64,000 bases of DNA, from NCBI GenBank assembly GCA_030068145.1, contig JAPJBO010000190.1:186001-250000 (forward strand), written 5' to 3'. This stretch comes from Diplonema papillatum (lineage: Eukaryota; Euglenozoa; Diplonemea; Diplonemida; Diplonemidae). The notes under the pieces are model-generated. The model was not told the origin of the DNA. It made no database searches and worked only from the letters and a program-made list of their open reading frames with translations. This document shows, piece after piece, positions 45,363 through 54,523 of the stretch. Within the stretch, counting starts at the first letter, position 1, and every line of letters begins with the position of its first letter. Both the position numbers and the translations under genes were made by a program.

Positions 45363-45733
45363 TGTTAAGGGTCACAATCGCGACTGTGACTAAAGATTTT
45401 CATAGTGAAAATGTTAAGGGCCACAATCGCGACTGTGCGCCCCCCGGCGTCTGGGAGTGCGTCGAACGTGACCCGCTGGCGGCGATGACACGTCTCTGCC
45501 GCTGCGCTGTCACTACGGCGTACCCCAAGGCGCGGCTCGAGGCCGGCGCGATGTGGGCCTGTCAAGACACGCCGCGTGAAAACTGCCGGTGGCTGAAGCG
45601 GGCGCAGGCCCAGCGACTTCGCTCCCGGCTACACAAGGCACGAAGCGGAAGGGGCGAGAGCCTGAGGAGCCCGCCAAGGCGGCGACCGTGGAGCCCGGTA
45701 TCCTCCAGCGGGTCGTTGAAGGAGTGGTGAACG
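45363..45733 (+). pseudogene. fragment of a second retroelement: monomers plus ORF start
   Basis: Two monomers (AATGTTAAGG, CACAATCGCGACTGTG, ACTAAAGATTTTCA blocks) run directly into an ORF of about 100 residues (GVWECVERDPLAAMTRLCRC, ending SSGSLKEW). The monomer-then-GC-rich-ORF layout repeats that of the full retrotransposon, and the same monomer type recurs inverted at 56815-57012. I recognise no domain in the ORF part. Confidence 0.4.
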
Positions 45734-45734
45734 A

Positions 45735-45810
45735 AAGTTTCTCTCACTGCTACCAGTGAGAGAAACTTTTTTCTCTCACTGCTACCAGTGAGAGAAACTT
45801 TTAACAACTC
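45735..45810. repeat. twin perfect hairpins
   Basis: GTTTCTCTCACTG-CTAC-CAGTGAGAGAAAC occurs once in full and is followed within 5 bases by a second copy. The stems are 13 bp with a 4-base loop. Confidence 0.85.
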
Positions 45811-45850
45811 ACTGGTCCCAGTTTTTTTCTCAATGGTACTGTACTGGTAC

Positions 45851-46025
45851 CATGCAGGGTCAAAACCTTGTGTCTTTTTAAAACGCTCCCGCGGGGCCGA
45901 TGGAGCCCTAAAAAAAATTTTGGAAAAAAAAAAAATTTGCTCAACTTCCTCAAAAATTGCTGCAGAGTTTGTTCCAAACTTTTAAAATTCAAAAAACCCA
46001 TTTTTTTTCCAGAATTTTTTTTTGG
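45851..46025 (+). mobile_element. MITE family A, copy 2, truncated by the retrotransposon
   Basis: It has the complete left end (CATGCAGGGTCAAAACCTTG) and runs to the TTTTTTTTTGG stretch, where it stops at the 3' end of the retrotransposon. The missing right end was not found on the far side of the element. Confidence 0.85.
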
Positions 46026-46138
46026 TAACCCGGAAAAAATGCTTTACGCACGACCCCCGTGGACTAAGCGGAGAGTGTGGGACTACGTTCGTGGAGCTAT
46101 GGTGGCCGAACGCTACCCACTAAAACAACCGGGGGCCC

Positions 46139-49100
46139 TTAGAGACTGCTGCTGAGGAGGCCATCCCCCGTGACTCCCCCGGAGGGGGGCTTGTCAGGCC
46201 GAGTCACGACAGCATCAGGGAGAGTGAGGTCAACCATCTCTCCCTGCTCCGCTCCTGCTCCTGGGTTTGTTTGTTTGTTTTTGCTTCCGCTGACTGATGA
46301 TGATGCTGCGCTCCGAGCTACCCCTGTCAAGGGCTGACTTGCTCCCTGGCTCTTTTGCGCGCTTTGTTCCTGTGACTTGGGGTTGCCTGACCTCCCGCTC
46401 GCTCCTGGTTTCCCTCCCCCGGCAAGGGGGGGTCCTTGTTGGCATCTTGTGCCGCTGACTCCTTGGCCGTTCCGTCCGTCCTGGCCCTCTTTCACTTTCT
46501 TGGGGTCTACCACCCTCTGCACCGCCGCACTCCTTTTCCTGGCTGGCGCTGTCGCCGCCCTCTGCTGTCCCTCCCGCCCTGCCCTGGCTGACTGGCTGCC
46601 AGGATCCGCTGCTTGACGCCCTCGGGTGGGCTCAGGACTCACAGTCACCTTCACAGGTCGGGGGCCCCTCAAGCTCACAGTGGGGGTGGCGGCTCCTCCT
46701 GCACCCCCAGTCCCCCTCAAACCGGACGCGTTGCCCAGACGCGACCGGCATGAGTTGCTCGCTTGAGTGGCCCCTTCCCCGCTCGGGATCGTGATCACCC
46801 CTCGCTTCCCCTCCTGCGCTTCGGCCGCCGATCCAGCGCAGTGCTGCCCATTATCTCCGCCCTGGCCAGCTAGCTGCGCCTGTCCCCCCGCTGCTTTTGG
46901 TGTTAATTTTAGTGCGGCACAACCGGGGGCCCCACCTGAGCTCCGGCCCCCGGGTGCCGCTGGGGGGGCGTACGGACCATACCTTTGAAGCGGCGGCAGT
47001 GCCGCCTCCTGCCGCCCTCCTGCTGGCCTTGCCGAGGCTGCTCGGGAAGGGTTGGAGCAACCTCGCCCCGTCGCGGCTTGGGGCACCAGGATCGCTGGGG
47101 AGACGGGGCTGCTCACCCCGCCTGCCCCCCCCTTGCTGGGTGAGTCGACCAAGATCACGCAGCTAGGGGAGCTCACCGTGGTGGATCCCTCGCCGCTTCG
47201 GTTGGAGGCTGCTCCTTGCCTCCCCAACCCCGCCGGCTTCTTCACCACCAGCTTGACGCTGGGCTTCCTCTTCCCAGCCTTGGCCTCCGGCGCCCTGGAG
47301 GCCGGCTTGGCGCTCGGAGTTGCGGTACCTGTGCTGGTTTTGGTGGGGGGAGGAGCTGAAGAGTGAGAAGGGGGGGCTTGGCGTGCCTTCCGCAACGCCT
47401 CCCTCCTCAGCAGGGCTCGCGCTTCCATCGCGTCGGCCTCCTGCATCGTCCTCTGCCTCCTCTGCTCCGCGTCCTTCCTACATACCTCCGCTCGCTCTGC
47501 CTCGGCCGCCTTCCGCTTCTCGTCGTTCTTGCGGATGAGCTCCGCGGCCACTGCTTGCGTGACGATTCGCTGGGCCCGCACCTCAGCAACGCGGGCTGCC
47601 TCCTTCTGCTCCGCCTCGGCCCGAAGGAGCGCAGCGGCCTCCGCTGCCTGCACTGCCTTCTGCCTGGCCTCCCTCTCCCGCTCGTCTGCGGAGGGGGCCG
47701 CACCCGGCTTGGGCGCGGGCTTCGCCGCCGGCTTTGCTGCCGGCTTGGGCGCCGGCTGCGCTCCTGCTTGTTCCTGTGCTGGGGGTGGGTTAGGGCGTAC
47801 CTGTCTGTTTCCTCCCTCTGGTGGAGGTGGGTCGGAAGAGTCCGAGTCAGCACCCGCTGAGCCCGAGTCAGACGGGTCTGACCCGCTGCTCTCCTCATCC
47901 TCATCTATGGAAGCCTCCTCGCGCTCCTCTTCGCCGTCTGCTTCCGGCATCCCCGGTTCCAGCGACACCAAGGTGTTCGCCATGGCGATCCTGGAAACCG
48001 CCCTCATCACGGTGAAGCTGAGCCGGTGGTAAACCAGCTGGGCGAGGGAGGGGTACGATTCCCAGTCGTACCTCCGGTGCAGCGCCGATATCAGCGCCCT
48101 CAGCTCCGGCCCCGCCGAGTCCCCCCACGCCCCGAGGGTATCCACCACGATCGGCACCAGCTCCATCGCCAGCAGGGGGGCCTCCTGCTCCACCGCTCTT
48201 GTGTACTTGCCGCGTTTGACAGCCTCATACGCGGTCGCCGCCCCCCCTGGTCCTTCGGCTGCCTTCCTGCGCGACCCCCCGGTCGGCTTCAAGGGGAACG
48301 TGATTGCAACGTCGATTAGCCGCAGCTTCCCCCCTCGCTGGTAGGCCACATCGAGGCGGAGCCCCGTGTGCGCTGGCTGTGTGAACGGCTGCACCTCCAG
48401 CGCCGGTGTCAGGAGCGCTTCTCGAGCTACCGCTGCCACCTCGTTGCGAAGAGCTGTGTGTGCCCTCGTCCTGAGCCCCCCGGACATGCAGCACAGGGAG
48501 TGGTCTCCCATCACGTCCGCGTCCGCATCCCCGCACAAGCGGCACTTCCCGACGTGCGCCGTCAGGGGAAGCCCTAGCCTCATGCGCACTGCCACGTTGA
48601 ACTCCGCCGGAGAGAGCCACATCCACTCCGGGGCGTCGTAGCTGCCGTACAGCCAAGCCGCAGAGTGCCTCGCCGCACAGCTCTGCATCCTGGCCTGCTT
48701 CCTTTCGTCCGCCACCTCCATGATGGCCTCCCTCCTCAGCTGCGCTACTTCGGCGCTCCAGATCTTCTGCTGCCGCGGTTTCTGTTCCGCCCCCACTCGC
48801 TGTGCGTCCTGTACTTTCGTCAGGACGGTAGGGTGCTGTGCGAGATGGGGGCAGTTCACTGCCGCTTGGCAAAGGGGATCTGCGGCCTGGCTGACCCTTG
48901 CCCTTGTCTCTGTGCTCATCAGATCCTGCCCTGCCTCCCATCCGCTCAGTGCCGCTGCGACTCCCGCTATCGCAGCCGTGCTGCTGCAAGAGTGCAGCCC
49001 TAGTCCCCCCAACCTCGTCGGGAGGGAAGCCTGTGCCCACGTCTCCTCATCCAGCTCGGCCCCCAGGATGTTCCCCAGGGCTGCTCTCGTGGACCGGTCG

Positions 49101-51226
49101 ACCTTCGCATAGTCGCCCACCGACCCGGTCGAGCGCATGAGCGAGACCACTGTCGCAAACCCGGCGCAAGTCCGGAGGAGCGCCAGTGCCACGTGCGGGT
49201 CCGGCAGGGTCGAGATTGCCCTCGACTTCTTGTCCACCTTCTCCAGTGCCCTCTCCACCGCCGCTGCTACCGCCTCCGGCCTGCCGAGCGGGGCGCCGAG
49301 GAGCTCCCAGTTGTCAAGCAGCTTGTGCTTCATCCCCTGAAACTGCCCTGGGACCGCCTCGACCGGGTGCACCACGACCTCGCTTTTTTCCCGGTTCAGG
49401 AACATACCCGCCTGGGCGCCCTCCCTCTCAAACAGGGCAACCCAGTTCGCCAAGGCCTGCCAGGTTCCCGCCAGCGCCCCATCATCGAGGTAGAAGGACC
49501 TGGCCTCCAAGAAGTCCCCCTCCAGTTCCCCCATCCCTCGTTCCACCCGTTCGAGCACCTTCTTCAACACGAGGCTGAAGAACAGCGGCCCTAGGGGGTC
49601 TCCCTGCTGCACCCCGCTCTCAGACCACACCACCTCATGCCCGAAGGTCAGCTGCGACCTGGCCCCATAAGCCGCCTCCGCGTACCTAGCAAGAGCCGGG
49701 ACTTCCTCTGCCACCGCCAGGAGGATAGACTGCCGGTCCACAAGGTTGAACGCGTTCTTAAGGTCCAGCTTCACCACCCCTTTCCCCGGCCCCTCGGACA
49801 TGTAGAGCGCCCCTATTCTTCTCATAGAGGTCAGCATCGCGTCTGCCCCCGCCTTTCTCCCCACCCCTGTCTGGGTTGCCCCTAACAGGGCCTTCTCGAT
49901 GGCCTTCTTGACCTCTTTGTCCGCCATCAGGACCTTCGCCGCTAGCCGTCGCAGGATTTCCCCGCAGGCAATCGGGCGGAGGCCGCCGTCCTTCTTCTCC
50001 AGCGCCACCAACTTTGCACCATACCAAAACGGCCTGGCGCTCTCTGCCATCTTCCCGGCGGCCAGGCAACCGACCGCCGCGGCCAGGGGCTCCGCCAGCG
50101 GACATGCCGGGCCCAGCAAGTCGAGCAGGTGCTGTGCAGTCAGGCCCGACGGTCCCGCCGCTGTTCCCCTTGGCATGGACCGCAACGCCTTCTTCACCGC
50201 CTCCTTTGTGACGTGGGGGCTGTCCACCTCCTGCCTCTGGACTCCCTGTAGCCCCGGCGGGGGTGCAGCCTCCGGGTGCTTCTCCCTCATGGTGCGCAGC
50301 GAGTCCTCCGTCACTGACGCCACCTTGGCCGCCGAGAGGGCCGCGATCGCTCGGCCGAACCACCGCGTTTTTCCGTGCTTCAGCACCTCCTTCACCGTAG
50401 CATCGTCCAGCTGCTCCACGCTCTCCACATCCGTTCCCAGGCCCAGGTGCGCCCCGACCCCCCCGTCCTCTATATCCACCATGAACCTCACCCTCTCCTT
50501 TTCCACCCGCCCTGCGGCTATCTCAACCGCCTCCGCCCAGAGAGTCGAGAACTCCCCCCTCATCCACATATGAGCTCTCCTCCTCAGTGTGGCCGTGATG
50601 TTTTTTTTCCCCCCTCGGGGGCACCGGCACAAGACCAGCGACGGGAAGGCGAACAGGTGGAGCCACCCCGCGGTGCTCCCCGTGGCCGCCGTCCGCATCA
50701 CCTTTGCTAGCTGTCCCCCCACCGCCAGCTGCGCTTCCCGCGGGATGCGCTCCAGCTTCGGCACCCGGAGCGTGGCCAGCTCCGCGAGGGTGAACGGCAG
50801 GGCCTCCATTTCCGCATCTGCCGCCGCGTTCCCTCCCGCCCCTTGCCCCTGCTGCACCGGAGGCAAGGGGACGGGGGGCCCGGCCGCTGCTTGCCCTATC
50901 AACAGGGGGGGGTCGGACCCCAGGTGAGTGTACCACCTGGTCGGTGGCACCCTCCCCTCCGCCAGCGCTGCCAGGTTGGCGGGTTGGTACAGACAGTCGG
51001 CCTTGTGCCGCCCCGACTTCGCCTGAACCCCCATCCTGCAGCAGCCGTCTGGCGCCCCCCGGGCTGCCTGCTGTCTGGCGACCATGTCCGAGTGAAGGGC
51101 ACGGATCGCCTGCTCGCCTGTCTGTGGTTGTGGTGGAGGTTCCTGCTGTTGTTGTTGTGGTGGCTGTTCCTGGGGGGGGGGCGGATCCGCTGCGGGGCCC
51201 GGGTTTGCTTCTACGCACCCGTCCAC
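46139..51226 (-). CDS. retrotransposon ORF2: reverse transcriptase, CCHC knuckle, restriction-like endonuclease
   Basis: The frame is open for 1695 codons from a GTG at 51226; the first in-frame ATG is at 51085, and the frame stays open further upstream without an ATG. At the very start lies DGCVEANPGP, a near match to the 2A (StopGo) core with Cys in place of the Asp before V-E. A CCxMG-x7-GRHKADC knuckle follows at about residue 62. RT motifs are LVALEKKDGGLRPIACGE (about 406), VKLDLKNAFNLVD (about 484), QQGDPLGPLFFSL (about 540) and FYLDDGALAG (about 578, YLDD form). Then come LPTRLGGLGLHS (about 735), CRLCGDADADVMGDHSLCC (about 896) and the endonuclease core RLDVAYQRGGKLRLIDVAI (about 957). 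Residues 1100-1695 are low-complexity, charged and Pro/Ala-rich, including a Lys/Ala/Glu coiled-coil-like segment. Confidence 0.9.
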   Translation of the reverse strand: MDGCVEANPGPAADPPPPQEQPPQQQQQEPPPQPQTGEQAIRALHSDMVARQQAARGAPDGCCRMGVQAKSGRHKADCLYQPANLAALAEGRVPPTRWYTHLGSDPPLLIGQAAAGPPVPLPPVQQGQGAGGNAAADAEMEALPFTLAELATLRVPKLERIPREAQLAVGGQLAKVMRTAATGSTAGWLHLFAFPSLVLCRCPRGGKKNITATLRRRAHMWMRGEFSTLWAEAVEIAAGRVEKERVRFMVDIEDGGVGAHLGLGTDVESVEQLDDATVKEVLKHGKTRWFGRAIAALSAAKVASVTEDSLRTMREKHPEAAPPPGLQGVQRQEVDSPHVTKEAVKKALRSMPRGTAAGPSGLTAQHLLDLLGPACPLAEPLAAAVGCLAAGKMAESARPFWYGAKLVALEKKDGGLRPIACGEILRRLAAKVLMADKEVKKAIEKALLGATQTGVGRKAGADAMLTSMRRIGALYMSEGPGKGVVKLDLKNAFNLVDRQSILLAVAEEVPALARYAEAAYGARSQLTFGHEVVWSESGVQQGDPLGPLFFSLVLKKVLERVERGMGELEGDFLEARSFYLDDGALAGTWQALANWVALFEREGAQAGMFLNREKSEVVVHPVEAVPGQFQGMKHKLLDNWELLGAPLGRPEAVAAAVERALEKVDKKSRAISTLPDPHVALALLRTCAGFATVVSLMRSTGSVGDYAKVDRSTRAALGNILGAELDEETWAQASLPTRLGGLGLHSCSSTAAIAGVAAALSGWEAGQDLMSTETRARVSQAADPLCQAAVNCPHLAQHPTVLTKVQDAQRVGAEQKPRQQKIWSAEVAQLRREAIMEVADERKQARMQSCAARHSAAWLYGSYDAPEWMWLSPAEFNVAVRMRLGLPLTAHVGKCRLCGDADADVMGDHSLCCMSGGLRTRAHTALRNEVAAVAREALLTPALEVQPFTQPAHTGLRLDVAYQRGGKLRLIDVAITFPLKPTGGSRRKAAEGPGGAATAYEAVKRGKYTRAVEQEAPLLAMELVPIVVDTLGAWGDSAGPELRALISALHRRYDWESYPSLAQLVYHRLSFTVMRAVSRIAMANTLVSLEPGMPEADGEEEREEASIDEDEESSGSDPSDSGSAGADSDSSDPPPPEGGNRQVRPNPPPAQEQAGAQPAPKPAAKPAAKPAPKPGAAPSADEREREARQKAVQAAEAAALLRAEAEQKEAARVAEVRAQRIVTQAVAAELIRKNDEKRKAAEAERAEVCRKDAEQRRQRTMQEADAMEARALLRREALRKARQAPPSHSSAPPPTKTSTGTATPSAKPASRAPEAKAGKRKPSVKLVVKKPAGLGRQGAASNRSGEGSTTVSSPSCVILVDSPSKGGAGGVSSPVSPAILVPQAATGRGCSNPSRAASARPAGGRQEAALPPLQRYGPYAPPAAPGGRSSGGAPGCAALKLTPKAAGGQAQLAGQGGDNGQHCAGSAAEAQEGKRGVITIPSGEGATQASNSCRSRLGNASGLRGTGGAGGAATPTVSLRGPRPVKVTVSPEPTRGRQAADPGSQSARAGREGQQRAATAPARKRSAAVQRVVDPKKVKEGQDGRNGQGVSGTRCQQGPPLAGGGKPGASGRSGNPKSQEQSAQKSQGASQPLTGVARSAASSSVSGSKNKQTNPGAGAEQGEMVDLTLPDAVVTRPDKPPSGGVTGDGLLSSSL

Positions 51227-51228
51227 CG

Positions 51229-51609
51229 TCAGGTCGTCCCCACCCCTGCCCCCGGTTGTGTGCTGTCGGGGCGGGCTCCGGGACCGTCTGCCTGGGGCGC
51301 CGCGTCCTCGTCCATCGGGACGCGAGTGCGCCTCCGCTTCGCCGTCTCGCCCGTGTCCTCGCCCTGGACCGGCCCTCCTTGGTCCGGCGCAGGCTCGGGG
51401 CTTCTCTCCTCCTCCGCCCGGGGCCCGCCCTCGACCACCTGCTCTCCCTTCGGGGGCGGCACCGGTTGAGTGTCCGCCCCCTGGGCTCCTTCTGCCGTCG
51501 CGCTCCGCGGTGCGTCCTGTGGGTTTCTTGGTTTTTCCTGTGGGTTGATTTCCGCTGCCTGCTCCCCCTCCTGCTCCGCCGGACCCGCGGGGGACGGGAC
51601 GCTCTCCAT
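51229..51609 (-). CDS. retrotransposon ORF1 (small, disordered, basic patch)
   Basis: 126 residues from an ATG at 51609 (MESVPSPAGPAEQEGE start) to a TGA at 51229, just ahead of and in the -1 frame relative to the region encoding the 2A-like motif. Composition is Pro, Glu, Gly and Gln-rich with one basic cluster, KRRRTRVP, that could be a nuclear signal. There is no zinc knuckle or RNA-binding fold. The frame stays open further upstream into the last monomer (CDSNRRAASE), so the initiator could be non-AUG. A third frame (ATG at 51647 or 51653, MPCATLTEELP) is also open and is echoed by MPCATVTKDLP in the related monomers near 56815, so which frame is used is unclear. Confidence 0.5.
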   Translation of the reverse strand: MESVPSPAGPAEQEGEQAAEINPQEKPRNPQDAPRSATAEGAQGADTQPVPPPKGEQVVEGGPRAEEERSPEPAPDQGGPVQGEDTGETAKRRRTRVPMDEDAAPQADGPGARPDSTQPGAGVGTT

Positions 51610-51614
51610 CTCCG

Positions 51615-52465
51615 AGGCAGCTCTTCGGTTAGAGTCGCACAAGGCATTTCCATTACAAAAAACTTCGGTTAGAGTCGCAAGCCATTTTCATTGAGAAAAA
51701 CTTCGGTTAGAGTCGCGTAGAGCATTTCCATTACAAAAAACTTCGGTTAGAGTCGCAAGCCATTTTCATTGAGAAAAACTTCGGTTAGAGTCGCGTAGAG
51801 CATTTCCATTACAAAAAACTTCGGTTAGAGTCGCAAGCCATTTCCATTGAGAAAAACTTCGGTTAGAGTCGCGTAGAGCATTTCCATTACAAAAAACTTC
51901 GGTTAGAGTCGCAAGCCATTTTCATTGAGAAAAACTTCGGTTAGAGTCGCAAGCCATTTCATTGAGAAAAACTTCGGTTAGAGTCGCAAGCCATTTTCAT
52001 TACAAAAAACTTCGGTTAGAGTCGCAAGCCATTTTCATTACAAAAAACTTCGGTTAGAGTCGCAAGCCATTTTCATTACAAAAAACTTCGGTTAGAGTCG
52101 CAAGCCATTTTCATTACAAAAAACTTCGGTTAGAGTCGCAAGCCATTTTCATTACAAAAAACTTCGGTTAGAGTCGCAAGCCATTTTCATTGAGAAAAAC
52201 TTCGGTTAGAGTCGCAAGCCATTTTCATTGAGAAAAACTTCGGTTAGAGTCGCAAGCCATTTTCATTACAAAAAACTTCGGTTAGAGTCGCAAGCCATTT
52301 TCATTACAAAAAACTTCGGTCGCAAGCCATTTTCATTACAAAAAACTTCGGTTAGAGTCGCAAGCCATTTTCATTGAGGAAAAATTTGGTTAGAGTCGCG
52401 TAGAGCATTTCCATTACAAAAAACTTCGGTTAGAGTCGCAAGACATTTTCATTACAAAAAACTTC
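51615..52465 (-). promoter_or_regulatory. 5' monomer array of the retrotransposon (~22 units)
   Basis: Tandem units of 38-40 bp. Read toward the element each is ATGGCTTGCGACTCTAACCG AAGTTTTTTGTAATGAAA or a variant with CTCTACGCGAC and TTTCTCAATG. Two variants alternate near the element and become uniform further out. Each unit holds a mini-frame MACDSNRSFL with stop and next start overlapping as TAATG. By position this is a candidate repeated promoter, as for mouse L1 monomers; that role is inference. Confidence 0.7.
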
Positions 52466-52919
52466 GTGGATGTGATTGGGTGAGGTGGAGTGGTGGTGTG
52501 GGAGGGTTGTGAGTGAGGTGGATGTGAGTGGTTGGTGTGGGTGTGAGTAGTGAGGTGGATGTGATTGGGTGAGGTGGGTTGTGAGTGAGGTGGATGTGAG
52601 TAGTGTGGTGTGGGTGGTGGGGTGTGGGGTGGTGGGTTGGTGAGTGAGGTGGGTGATGTGGGAGTGGGTGTGGGGTGGGTGGGTTGGGGGGTGGGTTGGT
52701 GAGTGAGGTGGGTGAGTGTGGTGTGGGTGTGAGTGGGGTGGGTGAGAGGTTGATGTGAGTGTGGTGTGGGAGTGGTGGGGTGTGGGTGGGTTGAGTGTGG
52801 TGCCAACACAGGTCAAACTGGATTTCTGTCTTGATCTTCCCTTCGGAAGAGACACAGGCTAAACCAGGTTTCTGTCTTGAGGCCCTTTCTTTCTTTCTTT
52901 CTTTTGCGACCCTTACGCA
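52466..52919. repeat. GT-rich minisatellite spacer between mirror-image monomer arrays
   Basis: 52470-52800 is a degenerate GTGGGTGAGGTGGATGTGAG-type repeat. 52805-52905 contains two copies of CAGGYTAAACYRGRTTTCTG-like sequence and a TTTC microsatellite. It separates two inverted arrays. Confidence 0.9.
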
Positions 52920-53757
52920 ACCCTAACCGAAGTTTTTTGTAATGAAAATGGCTTGCGACTCTAACCGAAGTTTTTTGTAATGAAAATGGCTTGCGACTCT
53001 AACCGAAGTTTTTTGTAATGAAAATGGCTTGCGACTCTAACCGAAGTTTTTTGTAATGAAAATGGCTTGCGACTCTAACCGAAGTTTTTTGTAATGAAAA
53101 TGGCTTGCGACTCTAACCGAAGTTTTTTGTAATGAAAATGCTCTACGCGACTCTAACCGAAGTTTTTCTCAATGAAAATGGCTTGCGACTCTAACCGAAG
53201 TTTCTCTCAATGAAAATGGCTTGCGACTCTAACCGAAGTTTTTTGTAATGGAAATGCTCTACGCGACTCTAACCGAAGTTTTTCTCAATGAAAATGGCTT
53301 GCGACTCTAACCGAAGTTTTTTGTAATGGAAATGCTCTACGCGACTCTAACCGAAGTTTTTCTCAATGAAAATGGCTTGCGACTCTAACCGAAGTTTTTT
53401 GTAATGGAAATGCTCTACGCGACTCTAACCGAAGTTTTTCTCAATGGAAATGGCTTGCGACTCTAACCGAAGTTTTTTGTAATGGAAATGCTCTACGCGA
53501 CTCTAACCGAAGTTTTTCTCAATGAAAATGGCTTGCGACTCTAACCGAAGTTTTTTGTAATGGAAATGCTCTACGCGACTCTAACCGAAGTTTTTCTCAA
53601 TGAAAATGGCTTGCGACTCTAACCGAAGTTTTTTGTAATGGAAATGCTCTACGCGACTCTAACCGAAGTTTTTCTCAATGAAAATGGCTTGCGACTCTAA
53701 CCGAAGTTTTTTGTAATGGAAATGCCTTGTGCGACTCTAACCGAAGAGCTGCCTGCT
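52920..53757 (+). repeat. second monomer array, inverted relative to the first
   Basis: About 21 copies of the same 38-40-bp monomer, now reading on the plus strand, ending with the same terminal variant (ATGCCTTGTGCGACTCTAAC then CGAAGAGCTGCC) that abuts ORF1 in the full element. After GAGCTGCCT the sequence is unrelated, so this is the 5' end of a divergent element whose body is gone, or the far arm of a large palindrome. Confidence 0.9.
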
Positions 53758-54246
53758 TACCACCACGTTTCCTTTCTTGTTGGTGCATCCGTTTCCTGCT
53801 TCTTCCCCGTTTTCCTGTATCATGTGTGCACAACGTGGACAAGCTGAGTGAGGGGCTGGACTGGACCCAGCCCCTGGCAAATGTGACGCGTCACGTTTGA
53901 CGCGTGACTGACGAGTGACGCGTCACGTTTGACGTGTGACACGTCACGTGTGACGGTGTGACACATCACGTGTGACGTCACGTGTGACGGTGTGACGCGT
54001 CACGTGTGACGCGTGACGCGTCATGGTTGACTGTGTGACGCGTCACGTGTGACGCATGACGTGTCACGGTTGACGGTGTGACGCGTCACGTGTGACGGCG
54101 TGACGCGTCACGTGTGACGCGTGACGCGTCATGTGTGACACGTCACGCGTGGTGGGCAAGGTGATTTTCCACCAAAAAATAAGGTTTATGATCGGTGGGG
54201 GCCTACTGCACCGGAATGTACGTGTTTTTTTCCCCGGACGAGAGGT
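53758..54246. repeat. palindromic GTGACGCGTCAC minisatellite and flanks
   Basis: 53883-54152 is made of units such as GTGACGCGTCACGTGTGACG, in which TGACGCGTCA and CACGTG are themselves palindromes. Flanks are short and empty. Confidence 0.85.
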
Positions 54247-54278
54247 CGAAAAACGACACAAGATTTTGACCCTGCATG
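54247..54278 (+). mobile_element. solo right end of a MITE-A relative
   Basis: AACGACACAAGATTTTGACC CTGCATG matches the MITE-A right terminus with one change (AGATTTT for AGGTTTT). The interior is replaced by unrelated sequence. Confidence 0.55.
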
Positions 54279-54523
54279 ATAATGTACTATATTTGTGGGT
54301 ATTGTAGTTTGTTTTGTGCGCAGCCATGAGACTGGTGCAGGAAGAGGTCTCACCCGAAGCGATGAGAGAGTTTGTGTTGGGCAGGCTTCACGTTGACTGC
54401 AAGTTCCGGCCAGCGATGACAGATGACAGATGAACAGAGCTAGACCACAAATGTCCAAAGAGCCATGCCTGAATGACAGCAACGGCCAAAGTGCGGTACG
54501 AGAACGACTGCAAATGTCCATAA

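Larger units (their letters stand above)
46026..52465 (-). mobile_element. full-length non-LTR retrotransposon with 5' monomer array
   Basis: About 6.4 kb on the minus strand. Order 5' to 3': a tandem array of 38-40-bp monomers (52465-51615), a small ORF1, a 5.1-kb ORF2 (RT, CCHC, restriction-like endonuclease) and a short 3' UTR ending CATTTTTTCCGGGTTA. No AP-endonuclease domain is visible. The architecture is that of RLE-bearing LINEs (R2/CRE/NeSL group and related algal elements), but with a very long C-terminal extension and monomers of the kind known from some mammalian L1 promoters. Both frames are free of stops, so it may be young or active. Confidence 0.88.

Noticed and set aside
45010..45375. 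Minus-strand Lys/Phe/Gly repeat protein
   Set aside because: Translation of the 14-bp AT-rich array.
50523..51653. Third-frame 376-codon ORF across the retrotransposon 5' end
   Set aside because: Mostly Arg/Gly/Ser-rich and overlapping the better-supported ORF1 and ORF2; kept only as a note because its first residues recur in a related monomer.
52905..52935. CCCTAACC near the inverted array as a telomere remnant
   Set aside because: It is a degenerate end unit of the retroelement monomer (CTCTAACCGAAG), not a telomeric tandem.
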